From Bacteroidota bacterium (GTDB lineage: Bacteria > Bacteroidota > Bacteroidia > Bacteroidales > UBA10428), in the NCBI GenBank assembly GCA_017860375.1, contig JAGDMB010000217.1, forward strand, positions 1 through 5,082: 5,082 bases of DNA, given 5' to 3'. Within the stretch, counting starts at the first letter, position 1. Every line of letters starts with the position of its first letter. A model generated the notes under the pieces. The model was not told where the DNA came from and did no database searches. It was given only the letters and a program-made list of their open reading frames with translations. Position numbers and translations under genes: made by a program. This document shows, in pieces, positions 1 through 5,082 of the stretch.

Positions 1-1248
1 GATATCAGTACCGATTCGAGAGACATCCGGCCAGGTTGCCTTTTTTTTGCCCTTAAAGGGGAAAAGTTCAACGGCAACCGTTTTGTGGCGGAAGCGCTTG
101 AAAAAGGAGCGGCCTGGGTCATTGCAGACGAAAAGGAATGTCCGCCCGGTGACCGGATAACAAGGGTAGAAGATGGATTGCATGCATTGCAGCAACTGGC
201 TTCAGTCCACCGGCAGGAATGCCGGTTCAAAATTCTGGCCATTACCGGTTCCAACGGAAAGACGACGACGAAAGAACTCTGCAGTTCAGTCCTTGCACAA
301 AAGTACAGGCTTTATGCCACACGCGGTAACCTCAACAACCACATCGGATTGCCCCTGACCTTGCTGGCTATGCCACCGGATACCGAAATCGGCATTGTGG
401 AAATGGGCGCGAACCATCCCGGAGAAATACACTTTCTTTGCAGCATTGCGAGGCCTGACTGCGGACTGATCACCAATATCGGCAAGGCTCATCTGGAAGG
501 ATTTGGGAGCCTGCAAGGCGTAACGGCGGCCAAAGGCGAACTCTTTGATTACCTCAAGAACCATGGCGGTATTATCTTTGCAAATATGGGTGACGAAAAT
601 CTCCGTACGATACTGCCCGGGGAAAAGGAACGCGTCATTCCCTACAACAGTAACGGGACATATTGGGCGGAAAGGAAGGGGGAAGGATTGTATCTTGAGC
701 TTGTAATCCATGATCACCATCAAAAGTACCCTGTCAGCAGCCGGCTTGTGGGAAGCTATAACATGGAAAATATGGTGGCTGCCTATGCGGTCGGAAAGTA
801 CTTCGGAATTCCATCCTCCCTGATCACGGAATCCATCGAAGCCTATTCGCCCTCCAATAACCGTTCGCAGTTCATCCGGACCTCGCACAACGAGATCATC
901 CTGGATGCATACAATGCCAATCCTTCAAGCATGAAAGCCGCCATCGAAAATTTCATCGCCATAAAACCTTCTTCGGGTCTGATCATTCTCGGCGATATGC
1001 TGGAACTTGGAAAATCCTCAGCCAGCGAACACCAGTCGGTTATTGACATGCTGAAGGGAAAAGGTATGCAGCAGGTGATCTGCATCGGTTCCAATTTTGA
1101 AATACCGGCTAAAACCGCAGGTTATTCCTGGCACCCCGATGTGTCTGATTTGCAGAAAGCCCTTACAGCCTCCCCCATCAGGGAATCTTTTATTCTTATA
1201 AAAGGATCGAGGGGAAACCGGCTGGAGAAGATCGTGGACCTGCTTTAA
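1..1248 (+). CDS. murF: UDP-N-acetylmuramoyl-tripeptide--D-alanyl-D-alanine ligase (MurF), 5' end missing
   Basis: MurF joins D-Ala-D-Ala to UDP-MurNAc-tripeptide with ATP, the last cytoplasmic step of peptidoglycan precursor synthesis. The frame is open from base 1 and the first codons already read as MurF (ISTDSRDIRPG, then LFFALKGEKFNGN), so the start lies upstream, probably some 20 codons away; 415 residues are present. Counting from the first codon seen, the N-terminal substrate domain covers about 1-75. The ATP P-loop TGSNGKTTTKE is at 82-92. The MurF signature GNLNNHIGLP is at 109-118, EMGANHPGEI at 134-143, and NIGKAHLEGFG around 159-169. K178 in AAKGELF is the expected carbamylated lysine. 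The C-terminal ligase domain shows DAYNANPSSM (302-311), LGDMLELG (330-337) and the terminal KGSRGNRLE (401-409). All key motifs are intact. It ends at TAA 1246-1248. The following genes are not cell-wall genes, so this copy is not in a division/cell-wall cluster here. Family assignment is very secure. Confidence 0.97.
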   Translation, partial: DISTDSRDIRPGCLFFALKGEKFNGNRFVAEALEKGAAWVIADEKECPPGDRITRVEDGLHALQQLASVHRQECRFKILAITGSNGKTTTKELCSSVLAQKYRLYATRGNLNNHIGLPLTLLAMPPDTEIGIVEMGANHPGEIHFLCSIARPDCGLITNIGKAHLEGFGSLQGVTAAKGELFDYLKNHGGIIFANMGDENLRTILPGEKERVIPYNSNGTYWAERKGEGLYLELVIHDHHQKYPVSSRLVGSYNMENMVAAYAVGKYFGIPSSLITESIEAYSPSNNRSQFIRTSHNEIILDAYNANPSSMKAAIENFIAIKPSSGLIILGDMLELGKSSASEHQSVIDMLKGKGMQQVICIGSNFEIPAKTAGYSWHPDVSDLQKALTASPIRESFILIKGSRGNRLEKIVDLL

Positions 1249-1257
1249 ATAATGCAG

Positions 1258-1285
1258 GTGAGCGGTTAGAGGTAAGAAGTAAGCG
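1258..1285. repeat. Four tandem degenerate 7-bp repeats
   Basis: Four consecutive heptamers can be read directly: GTGAGCG (1258-1264), GTTAGAG (1265-1271), GTAAGAA (1272-1278) and GTAAGCG (1279-1285), with a shared pattern GT-n-AG-[AC]-[AG]. The array begins 10 bp after the murF stop codon. It ends where the homology of the minus-strand histidine-phosphatase relic ends; the last few recognisable relic codons (P28, L29, T30) overlap the fourth copy. Four imperfect units over 28 bp could arise by chance or by slippage. Multiple copies elsewhere in the genome would show a dispersed heptamer repeat family. Confidence 0.5.
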
Positions 1286-1367
1286 GACTGTCAAGCTGCC
1301 CCTGCAACCGCTTTTCTTTGTTCCACAGGGTCTCGCCGTGCCGTATCAGATAAACCAGTGTACACAT
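1266..1367 (-). pseudogene. Truncated histidine phosphatase (phosphoglycerate mutase-like) N-terminal relic
   Basis: On the minus strand an ATG at 1367-1365 opens a 33-codon frame ending at TAA 1268-1266. It begins MCTLVYLIRHGETLWN and continues with RLQGQLDSPLT. This is the N-terminal signature of the histidine phosphatase superfamily: the hydrophobic first strand, the catalytic RHGE(T) motif at residues 9-12, and the LxGQxDxPLT segment at 21-30 that contacts substrate in cobalamin-phosphatase (CobC), GpmB and PhoE-like members. Family members are usually about 180-210 residues, so roughly 85% is missing, including the second catalytic histidine. Neither other minus-strand frame continues the family past residue 30, so a deletion rather than a single frameshift is indicated. 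The frame is also open upstream to a second ATG at 1418-1416 (17 codons), but the family normally starts 3-6 residues before the LIRHGE strand, as here. No TAnnTTTG promoter faces this gene. Substrate cannot be inferred. A functional 33-residue protein seems unlikely. Confidence 0.65.
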
Positions 1368-1478
1368 ATCGCCGCTAAAGATAGGGTATTCCTTGAATAG
1401 AATTACGGCCGGATGCATTTCCCAGACCACAATCCGAATATATTGATATTTGTTATGAATTTAGAGTTCGGGTTTTTC

Positions 1479-1486
1479 TAAATTTG
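1479..1486 (+). promoter_or_regulatory. Candidate Bacteroidota -7 promoter element for the acyl-CoA synthetase gene
   Basis: TAAATTTG matches the Bacteroidota sigma-ABfr -7 consensus TAnnTTTG exactly. It lies 20 nt before the ATG at 1507, which would give a short leader of about 10-15 nt. The nearest TTTG that could act as the -33 element (1449-1452) is 26 bp upstream, longer than the usual spacing of roughly 19-23, so the match rests mainly on the -7 box and on its position in an A/T-rich stretch between a relic gene and a good start codon. Confidence 0.45.
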
Positions 1487-1506
1487 GGTACAACATCCGG
1501 TTTATT

Positions 1507-3564
1507 ATGATCAACAATCAATTGCTAAATCCCGGGCAGATCGTCATTGTAGGTGGTTCCAATAACCTTCATAAACCGGGAGGAAGGATGGTGGATAATA
1601 TCGTGAAAGGCGGCTACGAGGGGAAGATCTATATTGTCAATCCGAAAGAAGATGAAGTTCAGGGCATCCGGTCCTATCATTCCATCAGCGAATGCCCCGG
1701 GGCTGACCTGGCCATCCTGATCATTCCCGCGAAAAATTGCGTGCAGGTTATCCGCGAGCTGGCATCCGACAAAGGCACCCGGGCATTTATTGTGATATCG
1801 GCCGGCTTCAGTGAAGAGGGAGAGGAAGGAGCCCGCATTGAGAAAGAAATGGTGGACGTGATCAGGCAATATGATGCCTGCCTGATTGGACCAAACTGTA
1901 TTGGTATCATAACCACCCGGTACAGCGGTGTATTTACTGTGCCCGTACCGCGTCTTTCAGAGCAAGGCTGTGATTTTGTCTCGGGTTCCGGAGCAACTGC
2001 CGTCTTCATCATTGAATCCGCCCTGCCGAAAGGACTGGCATTTTCCAGTGTCTTCTCGGTCGGCAACAGCGCCCATATTGGTGTGGAAGAAGTCCTCGAA
2101 TACTGGGACAAAACATACGAGGCCGGAAAGAGTTCCCGGATCAAACTAATGTATGTGGAAAAGATCCGTGATCCCGATAAACTGCTCCTGCACGCCTCTT
2201 CACTGATCCGGAAGGGTTGCAGGATTGCCGCAATCAAGGCAGGATCAACCGAAGCAGGGATCAGAGCTGCGTCGTCGCATACCGGGGCGATGGCATCTTC
2301 CGATTCAGCCGTGGAGGCATTATTCCGCAAAGCAGGAATCGTCAGGTGTTTTGGCCGGGAAGAACTGACGACGGTTGCTTCGATTTTCATGGTCAAGGAA
2401 TTCCCGGGTAAAAGAATTGCCATTATCACCCATGCAGGCGGACCCGCCGTAATGCTTGCAGATGCCCTCGCGGCAGGTGGCCTTCAGATTCCTGCCATTA
2501 AAGGCAAACCTTATGATGACCTGATGGCCATGATGAATCCCGGTGCCGCAGCCGGGAATCCCATCGATCTTCTGGCCACCAACACCACAGAACAATTGCT
2601 GCGGGTGATCGAGTACGTCGACAAAGAGCTTGATTTTATTGACGGCATGATAGTGATATTCGGAAGCAATGGACTCATCGACGTTACGGAAACCTATGAA
2701 ATGCTGCACCACAAGATACAGGACTGCCGCAAGCCTATCCTTCCCATATTGCCCTCCATCAGCAGTACCCAAAAGGAAATAGAATCCTTTCTTTCCAAGG
2801 GCCGCATTAATTTTCCCGATGAGGTTTTGCTCGGCCGCGCCCTTACCAAAGTGTACAACACTCCGTCCCCGGCCGACGATACGATCTTTCTTGAGGGAGT
2901 AGACATACCCCGCATCCGGAGAATAATTGAAGAAGCGCCGTCGGGATTTCTCGATCCCGTGATTATCCAAAATTTGCTGGCAGCCGCAAGCATTCCGGTT
3001 GTTGCGGAAGGGATCGCCCGCACCAAAAAGGAACTGATCCAGGAGGCGCGCAAAATAGGATTTCCACTGGCCCTGAAGGTGATCGGACCCGTACACAAAT
3101 CCGATGTGGGAGGTGTCACGCTGAACATCAAATCGGAAACACACCTGGAGGCAGAATTCCGGCGCATGATGAAAATAAAAGAGGTCAAGGCCGTGTTGCT
3201 CCAGCAAATGATAACCGGAATGGAGCTGTTCATCGGAGCAACGTATGAACCGCATTTCGGACACGTGATCCTGTGCGGTCTGGGGGGAATATTTGTGGAA
3301 GTACTGAAGGATGTGTCTTCGGGACTGGCGCCCCTTACTTTCAGCGAGGCATATTCCATGATCCGTAACCTGAAAAGCTATAAGATCATCCAGGGAACGC
3401 GTGGCAAGGAAGGGATCAATGAAGACAGGCTGGCGGAAATCCTGGTCAGGTTGTCGTCGCTGTTGCGGTTCGTGACCGAAATCAAGGAAATGGACCTGAA
3501 TCCGCTGATCGGCAATCCGTCTTCATTAACTGTGGTGGATTCGCGTATCCGCATTGAAAAATAA
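1507..3564 (+). CDS. Fused alpha-beta ADP-forming acyl-CoA synthetase (acetate--CoA ligase family)
   Basis: This 685-residue protein has both halves of the NDP-forming acyl-CoA synthetase (ACD) family in one chain. Such enzymes convert acyl-CoA + ADP + Pi reversibly to acid + CoA + ATP in the cytoplasm, through a phosphohistidine. Residues 1-130 are the Rossmann CoA-binding domain (IVIVGGSNNLHKPGG at 12-26, LIGPNCIG at 126-133). Residues about 145-440 are the succinyl-CoA-ligase-like domains, with the SVGNSAHIG loop (184-192), the catalytic phospho-histidine H258 in SSHTGA, and NPID at 351-354. Residues about 465-685 form the ATP-grasp domain: ALKVIGPVHKSDVGGV (522-537, second conserved histidine H530), Q567/E573 in QQMITGMELFIG, LCGLGGIFVE (589-598) and the metal-binding EMDLNPLIG (661-669). 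Length and domain order match fused family members. ATG 1507 fits the family start (MINNQLLNP); no ribosome binding site is obvious. Substrate is uncertain: acetate is the default, but the ACT and paaK neighbours favour aryl- or branched-acyl-CoA. It could also act in the acid-activating direction. Confidence 0.93.
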   Translation: MINNQLLNPGQIVIVGGSNNLHKPGGRMVDNIVKGGYEGKIYIVNPKEDEVQGIRSYHSISECPGADLAILIIPAKNCVQVIRELASDKGTRAFIVISAGFSEEGEEGARIEKEMVDVIRQYDACLIGPNCIGIITTRYSGVFTVPVPRLSEQGCDFVSGSGATAVFIIESALPKGLAFSSVFSVGNSAHIGVEEVLEYWDKTYEAGKSSRIKLMYVEKIRDPDKLLLHASSLIRKGCRIAAIKAGSTEAGIRAASSHTGAMASSDSAVEALFRKAGIVRCFGREELTTVASIFMVKEFPGKRIAIITHAGGPAVMLADALAAGGLQIPAIKGKPYDDLMAMMNPGAAAGNPIDLLATNTTEQLLRVIEYVDKELDFIDGMIVIFGSNGLIDVTETYEMLHHKIQDCRKPILPILPSISSTQKEIESFLSKGRINFPDEVLLGRALTKVYNTPSPADDTIFLEGVDIPRIRRIIEEAPSGFLDPVIIQNLLAAASIPVVAEGIARTKKELIQEARKIGFPLALKVIGPVHKSDVGGVTLNIKSETHLEAEFRRMMKIKEVKAVLLQQMITGMELFIGATYEPHFGHVILCGLGGIFVEVLKDVSSGLAPLTFSEAYSMIRNLKSYKIIQGTRGKEGINEDRLAEILVRLSSLLRFVTEIKEMDLNPLIGNPSSLTVVDSRIRIEK

Positions 3565-3570
3565 ATTTGA

Positions 3571-3578
3571 TACCTTTG
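3571..3578 (+). promoter_or_regulatory. Candidate Bacteroidota -7 promoter element before the ACT gene
   Basis: TACCTTTG exactly matches TAnnTTTG, in the 49-nt gap between the synthetase stop (3562-3564) and the ACT start (3614). It would give a leader of roughly 25-30 nt. The only nearby TTG for a -33 box (3554-3556) is 14 bp away, shorter than the usual spacing, and would lie inside the synthetase coding sequence. If it is active, the ACT and paaK genes can be expressed apart from the synthetase. If it is not, all three are one transcript. Confidence 0.4.
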
Positions 3579-3613
3579 TATACGTATTCATTCATATTTT
3601 AACCTAAACGGCA

Positions 3614-4039
3614 ATGATTGTTCATCAACTATCTGTATTCCTTGAAAATAGATCAGGACGGCTTACCCAGGTTCTGGAGACACTGGGACAGGAAAACATT
3701 AAGATCACTGCGCTGAGTGTGGCGGACACATCCGAATTTGGTATCCTGCGCATGATTGTTTCCGAACCCGAAAAAGCAAAAAAACTGCTCAAAGAGAAAT
3801 CCTTTACGGTGAATCTTACCGAAGTATTGTCGATCATAACCCCCAACGAAGCGAAGTATTATGCCAAAGCCCTTAAGATCCTGTCGGATCTGGAGATCAG
3901 CATCGAATACACGTATGCTTTTTCGGTGGGTGAAAAATCCGTCATCATCTTGCGGACCAGCAATGCCGAACTTGCTAAAAAAACCTTGCAGGAACATGCC
4001 ATTGAACTTCTCAAGGCGAGCGATCTGTATATGATTTAG
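3614..4039 (+). CDS. Tandem ACT-domain protein, probable amino-acid sensor
   Basis: This small soluble protein of 141 residues consists of two ACT domains and nothing else. ACT domains bind amino acids or other small ligands, usually at dimer interfaces, and regulate partner enzymes. ACT1 covers about residues 4-70: the first strand HQLSVFLEN, the ligand-loop/helix start NRSGRLTQVLETL (12-24), then NIKITALSVADTSEFGILRMIVS (28-50). ACT2 covers about 70-138: EVLSIITPNEAKYYAKALKIL (70-90), then ISIEYTYAFSVGEKSVIILRT (95-115), ending LLKASDLYMI. The overall pattern resembles proteins encoded next to phenylacetate-CoA ligase and indolepyruvate oxidoreductase genes in Bacteroidota. The gene sits 49 nt after the acyl-CoA synthetase and 41 nt before paaK, so control of aromatic or branched-chain amino-acid-linked CoA-ester metabolism is the natural inference. 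There is no enzyme domain, DNA-binding domain or membrane segment, so it must act through a partner. In ACT2 the usual proline-glycine of the ligand loop is absent. No clear ribosome binding site precedes the ATG. Confidence 0.9.
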   Translation: MIVHQLSVFLENRSGRLTQVLETLGQENIKITALSVADTSEFGILRMIVSEPEKAKKLLKEKSFTVNLTEVLSIITPNEAKYYAKALKILSDLEISIEYTYAFSVGEKSVIILRTSNAELAKKTLQEHAIELLKASDLYMI

Positions 4040-4080
4040 TACCGACACATTAATTTTTCTGTTTTTCCAATACCGTTGTA

Positions 4081-5082
4081 ATGAATATCTGGAACAGGCA
4101 TTTTGAATGCATGGATCGTGACGAATTACGCATCGTGCAGGGAGAAAGACTTCGGGAAACCGTCGAAAGGGTTTACTTTCATGTACCCTATTACCGTCAG
4201 AAAATGCAGGAAAGAGGGCTGGGTCCGGAGAATATTCAATCCATCGATGATATTTCGAAACTCCCTTTCACGACAAAAAACGATCTTCGCGACAACTATC
4301 CCTTCGGCCTTTTTGCCAGCCCCATGAGTGAGATCGTGCGGCTTCATGCCTCTTCAGGGACAACCGGAAAGCCAACCGTGGTAGGGTATTCAAGAAAGGA
4401 TATCGCCACCTGGTCGGAAGTTATGGCACGCACGCTTTACAGTGCCGGTGCCACCCGGGATGATTTTATCCATATAGCCTTCGGGTATGGGCTCTTTACG
4501 GGAGGATTGGGACTGCATTACGGGGGCGAAAAAATAGGGGCTTCCGTGATCCCTGTTTCCGGTGGTAATACCAAACGGCAGCTTCAGTTAATGCACGACT
4601 TCGGAAGTACTGTGCTTGCCTGTACACCAAGCTATGCCCTTTACCTCGCCGAAGCCCTTGAAGAAAGCGGTTTGAAACGTGAAGACCTTCGCCTCCGCGT
4701 GGGCGTATTCGGTGCAGAACCCTGGACCGAAAATATGCGCAGGGAAATTGAGGGAAAACTGAGCATTAAAGCCATTGATATATACGGATTAAGCGAGGTC
4801 ATCGGTCCCGGTGTGGCCAGTGAATGCCTTTTGCAGAAAGGACTGCACATTAACGAGGATCATTTTTATCCCGAGATCATCGATCCGGATACCCTGGAAG
4901 TGCTTCCCCCCGGAACATCGGGGGAACTTGTGTTCACCACCATCACCAAAGAAGGTTTGCCGCTCATCCGCTACCGGACCCGTGACCTGACCCGTCTGAA
5001 TTACGAAAAATGCAATTGCGGACGCACCCTGGTGAGAATGGAAAAATGCCTCGGGCGCAGCGATGACATGCTTATCATCCGC
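4081..5082 (+). CDS. paaK: Phenylacetate-CoA ligase (AMP-forming), 3' end missing
   Basis: PaaK activates phenylacetate or a related aryl acid: acid + ATP + CoA gives aryl-acetyl-CoA + AMP + PPi, in the cytoplasm. The frame runs from ATG 4081 to the right edge with no stop, giving 334 of an expected 430-440 residues. It opens MNIWNRHFECMDRDEL, matching the usual family start (WN...E.MDR.EL). The adenylate-forming P-loop SSGTTGKPT is at 91-99. GYGLFTGGLGLHYG lies around 139-152, GVFGAEPWTENM around 208-219, the adenylate-binding YGLSE at 235-239, and the ribose-binding RYRTRD at 297-302. The sequence ends in the hinge GRSDDMLIIR, so the whole N-terminal core is present and the C-terminal lid domain is cut off. 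C249, H256, C311 and C313 could form a metal site. The alternative start M11 (4111) is less likely because it would remove conserved residues. Related ligases include coenzyme F390 synthetases, but these motifs fit PaaK best. Exact aryl substrate is unknown. Confidence 0.95.
   Translation, partial: MNIWNRHFECMDRDELRIVQGERLRETVERVYFHVPYYRQKMQERGLGPENIQSIDDISKLPFTTKNDLRDNYPFGLFASPMSEIVRLHASSGTTGKPTVVGYSRKDIATWSEVMARTLYSAGATRDDFIHIAFGYGLFTGGLGLHYGGEKIGASVIPVSGGNTKRQLQLMHDFGSTVLACTPSYALYLAEALEESGLKREDLRLRVGVFGAEPWTENMRREIEGKLSIKAIDIYGLSEVIGPGVASECLLQKGLHINEDHFYPEIIDPDTLEVLPPGTSGELVFTTITKEGLPLIRYRTRDLTRLNYEKCNCGRTLVRMEKCLGRSDDMLIIR

Noticed and set aside
85..87. GTG at 85 as the start of murF
   Set aside because: The frame is open and clearly MurF-like back to base 1 (STDSRDI, FFALKGE), so this GTG is an internal valine codon and the true start is outside the window.
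286..1094. Minus-strand open frames opposite murF (200 and 83 codons)
   Set aside because: They are antisense shadows of a well-supported murF, with no recognisable domain and no start context of their own.
1238..1259. ACCTGC...GCAGGT inverted repeat spanning the murF stop as a terminator
   Set aside because: The stem is a perfect 6 bp but the loop is 10 nt and no T-run follows (GAGCGG comes next), so it does not look like an intrinsic terminator.
1261..1317. AGCGGTT / AACCGCT inverted repeat followed by TTTTCTTTG as a murF terminator
   Set aside because: The 7-bp stem is perfect and a T-rich tail follows, but the loop is 38 nt, the left arm lies in the heptamer repeats and the right arm in the phosphatase relic, so it is more likely coincidental.
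1677..3359. Long minus-strand open frames opposite the synthetase (up to 314 codons)
   Set aside because: They lie wholly opposite a gene with intact family motifs, overlap one another in different frames, and their translations resemble no family I recognise.
4071..4078. TACCGTTG as a -7 promoter element for paaK
   Set aside because: It has one mismatch to TAnnTTTG and lies 2 nt before the ATG, so transcription would start inside the gene.
4103..4850. Short frames on both strands overlapping 4103-4850
   Set aside because: The region is continuously coding for PaaK in the 4081 frame with all core motifs in order; the short frames are by-products.

Overview
The window looks like chromosomal DNA from a member of the Bacteroidota, probably a Bacteroidales-like anaerobe. 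The basis is the protein character: a two-ACT-domain protein and a phenylacetate-CoA ligase of the kind I recognise from Bacteroides-type genomes, a fused ADP-forming acyl-CoA synthetase, genes without clear Shine-Dalgarno sequences, and two matches to the Bacteroidota -7 promoter element TAnnTTTG placed before genes. No taxonomic search was possible.

Layout. Positions 1-1248 (+) hold murF, cut at its 5' end, which encodes the last cytoplasmic ligase of peptidoglycan precursor synthesis. Positions 1249-1506 look like an empty gap but are not: four degenerate 7-bp tandem repeats lie just after murF, and the minus strand carries the amino-terminal start of a histidine-phosphatase gene (RHGET signature) that breaks off after about 30 codons. 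This is a gene relic, convergent with murF and divergent from the next gene. A promoter-like TAAATTTG follows at 1479. Positions 1507-3564 (+) encode a complete 685-residue fused ADP-forming acyl-CoA synthetase. Positions 3614-4039 (+) encode a 141-residue protein with two ACT domains. Positions 4081-5082 (+) encode the first 334 residues of an AMP-forming phenylacetate-CoA ligase (paaK), cut by the right edge.

How the genes fit together. The three genes from 1507 onward share a strand with gaps of 49 and 41 nt and look like one metabolic unit for aryl (or other 2-oxo-acid-derived) CoA esters. The ADP-forming synthetase can turn an acyl-CoA into acid plus ATP. The AMP-forming ligase activates an aryl acid to the CoA ester at the cost of ATP. 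The ACT protein is a plausible amino-acid sensor. In known biology these enzymes are partnered by indolepyruvate/phenylpyruvate:ferredoxin oxidoreductase (IorAB), which is not in the window; I predict it beyond the right edge. I see no mobile element, CRISPR array, tRNA or rRNA. The enzymes belong to known families. The least expected things here are the phosphatase relic with its heptamer repeats and the pairing of ADP-forming and AMP-forming CoA ligases around an ACT protein.
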